21,520 bases of DNA from Thiopontia sp964415865 (GCA_964415865.1 CAYQBY010000027.1:1-21520), one strand, 5' to 3'; shown: positions 1 to 7,712, counted from the stretch's first letter. Notes: generated by a model not told the origin, from the letters alone. Numbers and translations: made by a program.

Positions 1-22
1 CTCCTTCTCCGCCATTATTCTT

Positions 23-784
23 ATGAATAAGTTCAATCTAAAAACACTTGCCACACTAGCTATCGTACTCTGTACGTTGGGCTTTTCCTGGCAGGTTTCA
101 GCGGGTGAAATACGTGTGGCAGTGGCAAGTAACTTTGCTGATGCAATCAAGGTGATTGCCCATAAATTTGAGGCGGAGAGTGGGCATACGGTAAAACTGG
201 TATTCGGTTCCACCGGTAAACACTATGCACAGATCAGAAATGGTGCTCCCTTTGATATCTTTTTTGCTGCTGATGTGCGGAGGCCGGAGCAGCTGGAAAG
301 GGATGGAGAAATTGAGACTGATAGTCGTTTTACCTATGCTATTGGTAAATTGATCTTATGGAGTCCAAGAGCAAATTATGTAGATCCGGCAGGGGATGTG
401 GTTGAGAGTGGAGGATTCCGCTATCTGGCTATAGCCAACCCCAGGCTAGCACCTTATGGCAAGGCGGCGCAGGAAGTGTTACAGGATCGTGGGGTGTGGG
501 AAGCATTTAAGAGAAAAATGGTACGGGGTGAGAATATTGGCCAAACATTTCAGTTTGTCAGTAGCGGGAATGCAGAGCTGGGTTTTGTCGCCTATTCACA
601 GATAAAACGTCCAGGACAATCTATTGAGGGCTCGTTCTGGGAGGTGCCATCTGAACTGTATTCACCAATTAACCAACAGGCGGTATTGCTTGTAGATAAA
701 GATCCTGCACGAGAGTTTGTCTCCTACATGAAAAGTGATGAGATTCTGGAGATTATTCGAGGATTTGGGTACGGTACACCTTAA
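23..784 (+). CDS. modA: Molybdate ABC transporter, periplasmic substrate-binding protein
   Basis: This is the periplasmic receptor that captures molybdate (or tungstate) and delivers it to the ModB permease. The 253-residue product starts with a signal peptide: a basic N-terminus, a hydrophobic stretch at about residues 8-22, and a likely cleavage after V-S-A at 27. Family landmarks follow: the AVASNFADAI strand, GSTGKHYAQI in the oxyanion-binding part, PFDIFFAADVRRPEQL, and the hinge and C-terminal lobe ending at the normal family length. The first ATG with a signal peptide is at 23. No clear Shine-Dalgarno sequence is visible and the real promoter lies outside the window, so a ModE operator cannot be checked. 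The stop codon TAA shares its last A with the ATG of modB (TAATG), which implies translational coupling. The assignment is secure as a ModA-family protein; molybdate rather than tungstate is inferred from the full modABC context. Confidence 0.95.
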   Translation: MNKFNLKTLATLAIVLCTLGFSWQVSAGEIRVAVASNFADAIKVIAHKFEAESGHTVKLVFGSTGKHYAQIRNGAPFDIFFAADVRRPEQLERDGEIETDSRFTYAIGKLILWSPRANYVDPAGDVVESGGFRYLAIANPRLAPYGKAAQEVLQDRGVWEAFKRKMVRGENIGQTFQFVSSGNAELGFVAYSQIKRPGQSIEGSFWEVPSELYSPINQQAVLLVDKDPAREFVSYMKSDEILEIIRGFGYGTP

Positions 785-1473
785 TGCTCAATGAATATGA
801 TATATCAGCTCTTGTTGTTACCCTGAAGCTGGCGGGAATCAGTACCCTGATACTGCTGTTGCTGGGTACGCCGCTTGCGTGGTGGATGGCGCGCACAGAG
901 TGGAGATTTAAGGCGGTATTGGAGGCAATAATCGCACTTCCATTGGTGTTGCCACCCACAGTACTGGGGTTTTATCTATTGGTAGCCTTGGGGCCACATG
1001 GTCCAATTGGTGGAGCAATGGAGTGGCTTGGTGGGCAACCACTGGCATTTACCTTTGCAGGTTTGGTGGTTGGTTCTGTTATCTACTCCATGCCATTTGT
1101 GGTACAGCCACTGCAGAATGCATTCAGTGCAATAGGCTCTCGTCCTATGGAGGTTGCAGCAACCCTGCGTGCCTCACCACTTGATAGGTTCTTCACGGTA
1201 GCCATGCCTCTGGCTCGCTCTGGTTTCTTGACGGCTGTAGTACTAGGGTTTGCCCATACTGTTGGGGAGTTTGGGGTAGTTCTGATGATTGGTGGCAATA
1301 TTCCAGGTGAAACCCAGGTGCTCTCAATTGCAATATATGACCACGTAGAGGCGCTTGAGTATGGTCACGCCCATATCCTCTCCGGAGGATTATTGCTGCT
1401 CTCATTCCTTATGCTGGTTGCAATTTATACCTTTAATCGTCGTTTCTCATTAATGCGGCAGGGTGATGCATGA
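784..1473 (+). CDS. modB: Molybdate ABC transporter, inner-membrane permease
   Basis: ModB forms the homodimeric membrane channel of the molybdate importer. The 229 residues contain about five to six hydrophobic segments, for example at roughly 11-34, 45-70, 88-110, 148-170 and 195-217. The EAA loop that contacts the ATPase is visible near residues 123-150 as EVAATLRASPLDRFFTVAMP, followed by the conserved HTVGEFGVVLMIGG segment typical of ModB/CysT-type permeases. Length matches the family. It starts by sharing one base with the modA stop and ends in an ATGA overlap with modC, so the three genes are a tightly coupled operon. Confidence 0.95.
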   Translation: MLNEYDISALVVTLKLAGISTLILLLLGTPLAWWMARTEWRFKAVLEAIIALPLVLPPTVLGFYLLVALGPHGPIGGAMEWLGGQPLAFTFAGLVVGSVIYSMPFVVQPLQNAFSAIGSRPMEVAATLRASPLDRFFTVAMPLARSGFLTAVVLGFAHTVGEFGVVLMIGGNIPGETQVLSIAIYDHVEALEYGHAHILSGGLLLLSFLMLVAIYTFNRRFSLMRQGDA

Positions 1474-2537
1474 CAGTTGAGTGTGGATTCAGGGTAAAGC
1501 GCCAGGACTTCATTCTTGATGCGGATATGACAATCCCCGGACGAGGAGTTACAGCTATTTTTGGCCCATCAGGCTGTGGCAAGACCACACTTCTGCGGAC
1601 AATAGCTGGTCTGGAAAATAGTAGTAGCGGGGTCCTGAAGGTTGATGGTGCTATATGGCAGGATTCCAGTAGCTTTGTTCCACCTCACAAACGCCCTATT
1701 GGGTATGTTTTTCAGGAGGCAAGCCTGTTTGCCCATCTGAGTGTACAGGGGAATCTGGAGTATGGTGTAAGTCGAATACCTGTTGCGGAGCGCAAGGTCT
1801 CGGTTGACCGTGCTATTGAGTTACTGGATATAGCCTCACTGCTTGAACGCAAGACCACCCAGCTTTCCGGAGGAGAGAAGCAGCGTGTTGCCATTGCAAG
1901 AGCCTTGGCTGTCAGCCCTAAAATTCTGTTAATGGATGAACCCTTGTCGGCACTTGATGTGCAACGCAAGAGGGAGATCATGCCCTATCTTGAGTCACTG
2001 CACGATGAGCTGGATATCCCCCTCATCTATGTGAGCCACTCTCCGGATGAGGTGGCACGTCTAGCGGATCATATGATTCTACTGGAGAATGGTACGGTTA
2101 AAGGCAGTGGGGCAATTGGTGATATGTTGACTCGCTCTGATCTCCCAATGGCGCACGGAGATGATGCTGCATCATTGATTCAGGCCAAGGTTGCAGGACA
2201 TGATGACAAGTTTGATTTAACCTATATAGATTTCCCGGGTGGACGCTTTACAGTGGCGCATAGATCACTGCCGGTTGGTCATCCGGTACGTTTGAGGGTT
2301 ATGGCGCGTGATGTTAGTTTGACCAGAGAGCATCAGTCAGGCACCAGTATTCTTAATATCTTTCCCGTTACTGTTGAAGAGATGACCCTGGAAGGTAGCG
2401 CGCAAGTTGTGGTGCGTGTAAATGCTGGAGGTGTGTCAATGCTCTCCCGTATCACCAGAAAGTCTGCAGATCTGCTAGATCTTGAGCAAGGGAAAGCTAT
2501 TTACGCTCAGGTCAAGAGCGTTGCTCTGCTCACATGA
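1470..2537 (+). CDS. modC: Molybdate ABC transporter, ATP-binding protein with TOBE domain
   Basis: ModC powers molybdate import at the cytoplasmic face of ModB. The 355-residue protein has Walker A GPSGCGKTT at about residues 32-40, a Q-loop in the YVFQEASLF segment, the ABC signature LSGGEKQRVAIARALA at about 132-147, Walker B ILLMDEPLSALD, and the switch His in IYVSHSPDEV. The last ~70 residues form the molybdate-binding TOBE (MOP-like) domain that lets ModC sense intracellular oxyanion. The start ATG overlaps the modB stop as ATGA. A small inverted repeat (TGCTCA/TGAGCA, 2527-2540) surrounds the stop codon but has no U-tract, so I do not call a terminator there. Confidence 0.95.
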   Translation: MTVECGFRVKRQDFILDADMTIPGRGVTAIFGPSGCGKTTLLRTIAGLENSSSGVLKVDGAIWQDSSSFVPPHKRPIGYVFQEASLFAHLSVQGNLEYGVSRIPVAERKVSVDRAIELLDIASLLERKTTQLSGGEKQRVAIARALAVSPKILLMDEPLSALDVQRKREIMPYLESLHDELDIPLIYVSHSPDEVARLADHMILLENGTVKGSGAIGDMLTRSDLPMAHGDDAASLIQAKVAGHDDKFDLTYIDFPGGRFTVAHRSLPVGHPVRLRVMARDVSLTREHQSGTSILNIFPVTVEEMTLEGSAQVVVRVNAGGVSMLSRITRKSADLLDLEQGKAIYAQVKSVALLT

Positions 2538-2584
2538 GCAATCGAGATATTTAATAAAATAAATGATATATATTAAGTAACAGC

Positions 2585-3082
2585 ATGAAAAACAAAGAAA
2601 AAGTATCAGTGTTATTTGTTTGTATGGGTAATATATGCCGATCACCAACAGCACATGGTGTGTTTCGCAAGATGGTTGATGACGAGGGGTTGAGTGATCA
2701 TATCGAGATTGATTCAGCTGGCACCCACTCATACCATGTTGGCCATCCGCCAGATGAGAGAGCGCAATCAACTGCCCTGCGCAGAGGGTTGGATATGAGT
2801 GACCTGCGGGCACGCAAGGCAAAAGAGCGTGATTTTGAGAGTTTCGATCTGGTACTGGCAATGGATCGTGACAACTATGCAATTCTGGAGTCATACACCA
2901 CATCAGATACGGTGGATAAGTTACGTCTCTTTATGGAGTTTGCTCCAGACCACTGGCGTACCAGCGAGGTACCGGATCCATATTACGGTGGTCCCAATGG
3001 GTTTGAACAGGTGTTTGATATGGTAGAGGATGCCTCTCGTGGGTTGATCAGTCATATCAGAGAGGTTTATAAACTCTCCTGA
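2585..3082 (+). CDS. Low-molecular-weight protein tyrosine phosphatase
   Basis: A cytoplasmic cysteine-dependent phosphatase of the LMW-PTP family, 165 residues, the usual size. The P-loop CMGNICRS (C-x5-R-S) lies at about residues 13-20 and the general-acid Asp is in the DPYYGG motif near residue 130. Members of this family dephosphorylate tyrosine (Wzb/Etp type, next to capsule kinases) or arginine; no kinase or polysaccharide gene is adjacent, so the substrate is unknown. The 47 bp after modC are very AT-rich, contain TAAAAT (2555-2560) and TATATT (2569-2574), and show no good Shine-Dalgarno sequence, so the gene may have its own weak promoter rather than belong to the mod operon. It ends just before a strong terminator. 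Confidence 0.9.
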   Translation: MKNKEKVSVLFVCMGNICRSPTAHGVFRKMVDDEGLSDHIEIDSAGTHSYHVGHPPDERAQSTALRRGLDMSDLRARKAKERDFESFDLVLAMDRDNYAILESYTTSDTVDKLRLFMEFAPDHWRTSEVPDPYYGGPNGFEQVFDMVEDASRGLISHIREVYKLS

Positions 3083-3103
3083 GGTCGCACCTGATGGTGG
3101 GTG

Positions 3104-3137
3104 AAAAACGGGCTCCGTAAGAGGAGCCCGTTTTTTT
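3104..3137. terminator. Bidirectional intrinsic terminator between LMW-PTP gene and rne
   Basis: A perfect 13-bp stem (3104-3116 pairing with 3123-3135: A5-CGGGCTCC against GGAGCCCG-T5) with loop GTAAGA. It has a T-run on the + strand and an A-run that becomes a T-run on the - strand. It ends LMW-PTP transcription rightward and rne transcription leftward; the rne stop codon (3136-3138) abuts the stem, so for rne the hairpin begins immediately after the stop. Confidence 0.9.
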
Positions 3138-5538
3138 ATTCCTGCGTAGTTGAGGTCGTAGCTTTTGCTGCAGTCTCTTTCTTGACTGCTGGTGCAGTCG
3201 CTGGCTTTGGTTTGCTAGCCGCAGGCTGAGGTGCTGTCTGTTTGGTTTGTGTAGAAGTTACAGGTTTATCTGCTGGTTTGGTCTCAGCTGATTTTTGAGG
3301 CCTGGGAGATGACTTCTGCCCACCTTGTTGCCCACTCTGCTGACCATCACTCTTTTGTGGGGCAGCTTTATTACCATCCTTCGTGCTATCTTTTGGACGG
3401 TTTTGCTGTGACTGCTGCTTGTTCTGATTAGGGTTTTCTCCCTGCTGTTGCTTGCCACGATTACCACCGGAGCGTGAACGTCTTCTCTGTTGACCCCGCC
3501 CCTTGTTTGAGTCCTGGTTCTGTTTCTCTCCTGACTCCTGATTCTGCTTTTGTCTGTTGTCTTGACCCTGCTGTTTTCCCTGGTTTTGATTTTTACCCTG
3601 ATTCTGGTTTTTACCTTGATTCTTCTGGCCTTGACCACCACCTTTTTGTCCCTGGCGGTTCCCACCTTGCTGAGAACGGTTTCTATTGCCCTGGCCTCGG
3701 CGTGACGGGTGGCGACCACCTTTGTTGCTGCGGTTTCCGCCTTGTCTATTGCGTCCACGACCACGATTACGTTGATTGGCTGCTCGTTTTTTCTTCTCCT
3801 CTTCCTCTTTTTTCTTTTTGCTGCCACCAAACAGAGAGGTGATAATCCTTCTGAGCCAGGAGGGAGATGATTTGCTGCTTCTCTCTTTTTTCTTGGGGGT
3901 TGGCTCTTTCTTCTCTATCTGAGGTGCTGGTGCGCTAGGCATAATCTCGCTAACAGCGGGTGTGTCACGTTTTACTGCAGCAGCTTCCTGAATGGTCTCA
4001 TCCTCGTTGCTTTCCCTCTTTTCTACACGCTGATAACTTGGGGTCTGGCTATCTTCTCTGCTCTCATCAGTTTTTCTGGAACGTTCGATACTGTAGTGTG
4101 GTGTATCCAATGTCTGGTTTGGAACCAACATAACTGATACCTTGCAGCGCTTCTCAATTTCGGTAACTACATCACGTTTCTCATTAAGCAGGTAGGTTGC
4201 TACCGATATCGGCAGTTGTGCCGTTACCTGTCCAGTACCCTCCTTAAGAGCCTCTTCCTGGATTAGACGTAGTACAGAAAGTGCAATTGACTGGGTGCCT
4301 CTGATAGTTCCCTGTCCACTACAGCGCGGGCACACATTATGTGCTGACTCACCGAGAGAAGGGCGCAGGCGTTGGCGAGACATCTCCAGCAGTCCAAAGC
4401 GAGAAATACGTCCAACCTGAACACGCGCGCGATCCTGTTGCAGTGCATCACGCAGACGATTTTCAACAGCACGCTGGTTCTTGCCTGCATGCATATCAAT
4501 GAAGTCGATTACAACAAGGCCACCACTATCTCTGATGCGTAGTTGGCGTGCAATCTCATCTGCAGCTTCGAGGTTTGCGTTAAGTGCAGTCTCCTCGATA
4601 TTGCTACCTTTGGTAGCCCGTGCAGAGTTGATATCAATTGAGATTAGCGCCTCTGTAGGATCAATTACAATCGATCCCCCAGATGGTAGACGTACCTCTC
4701 TTCTGAATGCCGACTCCAGCTGACTCTCAATCTGGAAGCGGGTGAAGATAGGAGTCTCTTCCTTGTATTGTTTCAGTTTTCTGAGGTTATGAGGCATAAC
4801 CCGTGACATAAATTCATGGGCGACCTGATAGGTATCCTCATCATCGATCAGGATCTCACCAATATCATCACGCAGATAATCCCTGATTACGCGAACCACA
4901 ATATCGCTCTCGCGATAAATCAGGAAAGGGGCAGGTTTTTCTGCCGCAGCTTCTATGCTGCTCCAGATTTTGTGCTGATAATCAAGATCCCACTGTAGAT
5001 CCTCGGTAGATTTACCTACCCCAGCTGTACGAACAATTGCACCTGACCCCTTGGGGATCTTCATGTCACGCATCGCTGTGCGGAGTTCCTGACGGTCTTG
5101 TCCCTCGATTCTACGAGAGATTCCTCCAGCACGAGGATTGTTTGGCATGTAGACCAGATATCGCCCAGCCATACTGACGAAGGTGGTCAAGGCGGCTCCC
5201 TTGTTGCCGCGCTCCTCCTTCTCAATCTGAATAATTACCTCTTGTCCCTCACTTACCGAATCCGCAATATTTGGGCGTCCTCCGCCATCAAATGCCCCCT
5301 CTTTGAAGTAGTTGCGAGAGATCTCCTTGAAGGGGAGAAATCCATGTCTATCGCAGCCATAATTTACAAAGGCAGCCTCCAGACTTGGTTCAACACGAGT
5401 AATTTTTCCTTTGTAGATATTGCCTTTTTTCTTTTCGTAGGCAGCACTCTCAATATCCAGGTCATAAAGATACTGGCCATCGACCAGTGCGACACGCAAC
5501 TCCTCTTCCTGGGTTGCGTTCATTAAAATTCTTTTCAT
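3136..5538 (-). CDS. rne: Ribonuclease E
   Basis: RNase E is the essential endonuclease that starts mRNA decay and processes rRNA and tRNA, and it is the degradosome scaffold. I place the start at the ATG at 5538 because the product then begins MKRILMNATQEEELRVALVDG, as in E. coli; an in-frame ATG 20 codons upstream lies in a hairpin region and lacks homology. The 800-residue protein has the S1 domain (about 35-120), the 5'-sensor/RNase H part, catalytic Asp302 (IDINSARATKG) and Asp345 (VIDFIDM), and the Zn-link CPRC at 403-406. From about 500 on it is a basic, disordered tail. It has a probable membrane-targeting amphipathic helix, SPSWLRRIITSLFGG, near 555-572, then long Q/N/G/K/R repeats. 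The catalytic half is highly conserved; the tail is not alignable with E. coli by eye, so degradosome partners cannot be predicted. Confidence 0.97.
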   Translation of the reverse strand: MKRILMNATQEEELRVALVDGQYLYDLDIESAAYEKKKGNIYKGKITRVEPSLEAAFVNYGCDRHGFLPFKEISRNYFKEGAFDGGGRPNIADSVSEGQEVIIQIEKEERGNKGAALTTFVSMAGRYLVYMPNNPRAGGISRRIEGQDRQELRTAMRDMKIPKGSGAIVRTAGVGKSTEDLQWDLDYQHKIWSSIEAAAEKPAPFLIYRESDIVVRVIRDYLRDDIGEILIDDEDTYQVAHEFMSRVMPHNLRKLKQYKEETPIFTRFQIESQLESAFRREVRLPSGGSIVIDPTEALISIDINSARATKGSNIEETALNANLEAADEIARQLRIRDSGGLVVIDFIDMHAGKNQRAVENRLRDALQQDRARVQVGRISRFGLLEMSRQRLRPSLGESAHNVCPRCSGQGTIRGTQSIALSVLRLIQEEALKEGTGQVTAQLPISVATYLLNEKRDVVTEIEKRCKVSVMLVPNQTLDTPHYSIERSRKTDESREDSQTPSYQRVEKRESNEDETIQEAAAVKRDTPAVSEIMPSAPAPQIEKKEPTPKKKERSSKSSPSWLRRIITSLFGGSKKKKEEEEKKKRAANQRNRGRGRNRQGGNRSNKGGRHPSRRGQGNRNRSQQGGNRQGQKGGGQGQKNQGKNQNQGKNQNQGKQQGQDNRQKQNQESGEKQNQDSNKGRGQQRRRSRSGGNRGKQQQGENPNQNKQQSQQNRPKDSTKDGNKAAPQKSDGQQSGQQGGQKSSPRPQKSAETKPADKPVTSTQTKQTAPQPAASKPKPATAPAVKKETAAKATTSTTQE
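3575..3640 (-). repeat. Short in-frame tandem repeats in the RNase E tail (NQGK / KNQNQG units)
   Basis: Within the C-terminal tail the reading frame encodes reiterated KNQNQG-type units (KNQGKNQNQGKNQNQGK), seen on the + strand as repeats of about 18 nt containing GATTTTTACC or GGTTTTTACC. The repeats keep frame. They look like a slippage-prone low-complexity segment; boundaries are approximate. Confidence 0.6.
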
Positions 5539-5559
5539 TCTACTGTTCTCAGTTTTGTG

Positions 5560-5593
5560 TTCCGAAAGTGACACACGGATTGTGTCAACGGAA
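5560..5593 (-). promoter_or_regulatory. Stem-loop in the rne 5' leader
   Basis: Reading leftward toward rne, a two-part hairpin ends 22 nt before the start codon. The outer stem is TTCCG/CGGAA (5 bp). A small asymmetric internal loop follows. The inner stem is TGACACA/TGTGTCA (7 bp) closing a 5-nt loop. The rne leader of E. coli also carries hairpins used for feedback control by RNase E; the function here is inferred from position only. Confidence 0.6.
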
Positions 5594-5646
5594 TCCAAAA
5601 GACTCAGTTAGGGGAGAACAGATCAGACAGGGAATATTGGCGATGA

Positions 5647-5661
5647 GAGAATCAGATTCTC
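5647..5661 (-). promoter_or_regulatory. Perfect 15-bp palindrome near the proposed 5' end of the rne transcript
   Basis: GAGAATCAGATTCTC is a perfect 7+1+7 inverted repeat. It sits a few bases downstream of the proposed rne -10 box, so it would form a hairpin at the extreme 5' end of the mRNA or serve as an operator. It has no U-tract and is not a terminator. Confidence 0.4.
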
Positions 5662-5670
5662 ACTCGCAAT

Positions 5671-5700
5671 GGTATACAACTTATTGTTTTCTTTTGTAAA
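5671..5700 (-). promoter_or_regulatory. Candidate sigma70 promoter for rne
   Basis: On the minus strand, TTTACA (5700-5695, 5 of 6 matches to -35) is followed 18 bp later by TATACC (5676-5671, 4 of 6 matches to -10). Initiation would fall near 5664, giving a leader of about 125 nt that contains both rne hairpins. This rests on consensus matching only; other weak candidates exist upstream. Confidence 0.3.
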
Positions 5701-6012
5701 ACATACAGTTATTGTATTTTGTACCAAATAGGCAAACACGTTCTGTGGTTGCATTTCTGACCTGGCCATTATTGTTGCCAGATCCTTAATAAATTCCCCT
5801 GCTGAAGATGATTCTCAAAACATCCCGTTCCGGTCTATCTTCATCACATATCTCTTTCGGGCCATATTTTTCTATTCTCAATCACCCTGCCAAGTGGCAG
5901 CGTGCGCCCATAAATTCTTGTACTTACAGTACTCTCGAAGCATGAACTTTTCATAACGTCTCTATGCTTTTGGTTTTGCAAAGCTATTTTGCCTTGCCAG
6001 TTAGCGAGCAGT

Positions 6013-6062
6013 GTAGATTGCGACTATACCAGTGAATCTACTGTGCCGCAATCGGTTAAAAT
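6013..6062 (+). promoter_or_regulatory. Inverted repeat and -10-like box just upstream of rluC
   Basis: GTAGATT (6013-6019) and AATCTAC (6035-6041) are perfect inverted arms 15 bp apart. They are followed by TAAAAT at 6057-6062, 7 nt before the rluC ATG. The -35 position overlaps the right arm and matches the consensus poorly, as expected if the arm is an activator or repressor site. Inference only. Confidence 0.35.
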
Positions 6063-6069
6063 ATCCCCC

Positions 6070-7035
6070 ATGCACTCCAGTGAACAAAATAGACCACAGG
6101 TACGTTACCTTGAGATCGATAGCGAGAAGGCCGGACAGCGTGTGGATAACTTCCTGTTATCACAGCTCAAAGGTGTTCCCAAAAGTAGAATTTACCGTAT
6201 TCTCAGAAAGGGAGAGGTTAGGGTTAATAAAAAAAGGGTGAAACCAACCTATCGACTCCAGCAGGGGGATATGTTGCGGATTCCCCCTGTGCGTATATCT
6301 GATGGCAATACTCCTCCAGCTAAATCATCAGTTGAGTGGATTGAGAAGGCTATAATTTATGAGGATGATCTGCTGCTGGTTCTGAACAAACCATCTGGTC
6401 TGGCAGTTCATGGTGGAAGTGGTATTAGATATGGTGTTATTGAGGCACTTCGTGCACTGCGGACAGAGGCTGTCAATTATGAGCTGGTCCATAGGCTTGA
6501 TCGTGCAACATCAGGGCTGTTGCTGATTGCCAAAAAGAGGCGCGCACTGCGCTTTCTTCATGATCTGATCCGTGAGCATGGAATGGAGAAGCGTTATCTC
6601 GCACTGGTGGCGGGGAAAATGCGTAAATCAAAAAGTGTATTGGCACCGCTCAGAAAGAATGTATTGCGCTCCGGAGAACGAATGGTGCGCGTTGATCCGG
6701 AGGGTAAGAGTGCAGAGAGCCATTTTCGCCCCCAGCTCTCCTGTCGATCAGCCACCCTGGTTGAGGTGGAGATTATTACTGGGCGTACTCATCAGATTCG
6801 TGTTCATGGTGCACATATAGGTCACCCTCTGGCTGGTGATGATCGATATGGTGACCAGGAGTTTAACCGCCAAATGGGTAAGCTTGGTTTGGGGCGCCTC
6901 TTTCTCCATGCGGACCAACTGGTTTTTCCCCATCCAGATGGTGGAACTACCATGCGTATGGAGGCCCCGTTGCCGCAAGAACTCTCTGATCTGTTGGAAC
7001 GTCTCCAGGAGGATGATACATGTCGTCAGTTTTGA
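6070..7035 (+). CDS. rluC: 23S rRNA pseudouridine synthase RluC
   Basis: RluC isomerises three uridines in 23S rRNA (955, 2504 and 2580 in E. coli numbering). With the ATG at 6070 the protein is 321 residues and its N-terminus aligns with E. coli RluC. An upstream in-frame ATG at 5989 would add 27 residues without family similarity and would run through an inverted repeat. The S4 RNA-binding domain (about 20-80, including KGVPKSRIYRILRKGEVRVN) precedes the RluA-type catalytic domain. Its motif is HRLDRATSGLLLIAK with catalytic Asp144, the same number as in E. coli, and the late GRTHQIRVH motif is present. There is no Shine-Dalgarno sequence; TAAAAT lies 7 nt before the ATG. It overlaps the next gene by 16 bp. 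Confidence 0.95.
   Translation: MHSSEQNRPQVRYLEIDSEKAGQRVDNFLLSQLKGVPKSRIYRILRKGEVRVNKKRVKPTYRLQQGDMLRIPPVRISDGNTPPAKSSVEWIEKAIIYEDDLLLVLNKPSGLAVHGGSGIRYGVIEALRALRTEAVNYELVHRLDRATSGLLLIAKKRRALRFLHDLIREHGMEKRYLALVAGKMRKSKSVLAPLRKNVLRSGERMVRVDPEGKSAESHFRPQLSCRSATLVEVEIITGRTHQIRVHGAHIGHPLAGDDRYGDQEFNRQMGKLGLGRLFLHADQLVFPHPDGGTTMRMEAPLPQELSDLLERLQEDDTCRQF
7007..7012 (+). promoter_or_regulatory. Consensus ribosome-binding site deciding the HAD phosphatase start
   Basis: AGGAGG lies 7 nt before the ATG at 7020, inside the last codons of rluC. This fixes the start of the HAD gene despite its 16-bp overlap with rluC and suggests it is co-transcribed with rluC. Confidence 0.8.
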
Positions 7036-7712
7036 CAGCCCCAGTTGAGTTGGTCATCTTTGATTGGGATGGCACCTTGATGGATTCGGTGGACGTTATT
7101 GTCCGCTGTATGGAGGGGGCGATTTGTGACATGAAACTTGAGCCGCGTTCTTATGATGAGATTAGCAATATTATTGGGTTGGGGCTAAATGAGGCGGTTA
7201 CTACACTGTATCCAGGCACCAATGAGGATTTTGCCCAAGAGGTGTCGGATAGTTACAGAAGACACTTTTTTGGTACAGAGCAGGGGAGAGACGATCTTTT
7301 CCCCGGGGTTGAATCGTTACTAAATGGCTTGAGGCAGGAGGGTGTCTTGATTGCGGTTGCAACCGGCAAGAGCCGTCGAGGATTGGATCTAGTCTTGAAA
7401 GATACCGAGCTTGATGAGATTTTTCACTCCACCCGTTGTGCAGATGAGACCAGCTCAAAACCCCACCCGCAGATGATTCACGAGATTCTGGATGAACTTC
7501 AGATTCAGCCAGAGGCGGCTGTTATGGTGGGGGATACTGAATATGATCTGGTGATGGCAAAACGGGCGGGAATCGCCTCTGTTGGGGTCTGTTATGGGGT
7601 GCACTCAGCGGAACGGTTGCATAGCCACGACCCCATTGCCTGCGTGGAATCCATCGGTTTGATTAGGGAAATATTGCCCCTTGTTGCTCCAGCATCCGCA
7701 CCAGACGAATAA
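7020..7712 (+). CDS. HAD-superfamily phosphatase (phosphoglycolate phosphatase-like)
   Basis: A cytoplasmic haloacid-dehalogenase hydrolase of subfamily IA, 230 residues. Motif I is FDWDGTLMDS with nucleophile Asp15 and acid/base Asp17; motif II is the VATGKS segment; motif III Lys is in SSKPHP; motif IV is VMVGDTEYDLVMAKRAG. A helical cap lies between motifs I and II. In pseudomonads a gene like this also follows rluC and is annotated as Gph- or YqaB-like; the substrate is not determined. The start is supported by a perfect AGGAGG. The 3' end overlaps maf on the opposite strand by 50 bp, so the last 17 residues are encoded opposite the end of maf. The sppA protease gene found here in pseudomonads is absent. 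Confidence 0.88.
   Translation: MSSVLTAPVELVIFDWDGTLMDSVDVIVRCMEGAICDMKLEPRSYDEISNIIGLGLNEAVTTLYPGTNEDFAQEVSDSYRRHFFGTEQGRDDLFPGVESLLNGLRQEGVLIAVATGKSRRGLDLVLKDTELDEIFHSTRCADETSSKPHPQMIHEILDELQIQPEAAVMVGDTEYDLVMAKRAGIASVGVCYGVHSAERLHSHDPIACVESIGLIREILPLVAPASAPDE

Larger units (their letters stand above)
5539..6069. other. Divergent rne / rluC intergenic region (531 bp)
   Basis: This is the only long stretch without a convincing gene. It should contain the rne leader and promoter (leftward) and the rluC promoter (rightward). I see several perfect inverted repeats: 5560-5593, 5647-5661, CTGCCA/TGGCAG at 5887-5900, and GTAGATT/AATCTAC at 6013-6041. A minus-strand frame of 48 codons (ATG at about 5755, stop near 5612) is open, but it has no good ribosome site and no recognisable product, so it is not called. 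No tRNA or known riboswitch is recognisable. Confidence 0.6.

Noticed and set aside
2527..2540. Inverted repeat at the end of modC as a terminator
   Set aside because: Stem of 6 bp with a 2-nt gap and no T-run; not a credible intrinsic terminator.
3258..3842. Long open frames on both strands opposite or within the rne tail (about 190 and 122 codons)
   Set aside because: They are shadows of the low-complexity rne tail, with no ribosome sites and repetitive Arg/Lys/Val or Phe/Leu/Pro content.
5538..5598. Upstream ATG extending RNase E by 20 residues
   Set aside because: The extension runs through a strong hairpin and has no match to RNase E N-termini, whereas MKRILMNATQ does.
5612..5755. Minus-strand frame of 48 codons in the rne leader (MARSEMQPQNVF...)
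   Set aside because: Peptide-like composition, but no good ribosome site, no recognisable family, and it overlaps the best rne promoter candidate. Possibly a decayed gene; not enough to call.
5656..5880. Three copies of ATTCTCA in the rne-rluC gap (5656, 5811, 5874)
   Set aside because: Only 7 bp, irregular spacing, AT-rich context; explainable by chance.
5887..5900. CTGCCAAGTGGCAG palindrome as a terminator or operator
   Set aside because: A perfect 6-bp stem but a 2-nt spacer, no T-tract and no associated promoter; recorded within the intergenic entry only.
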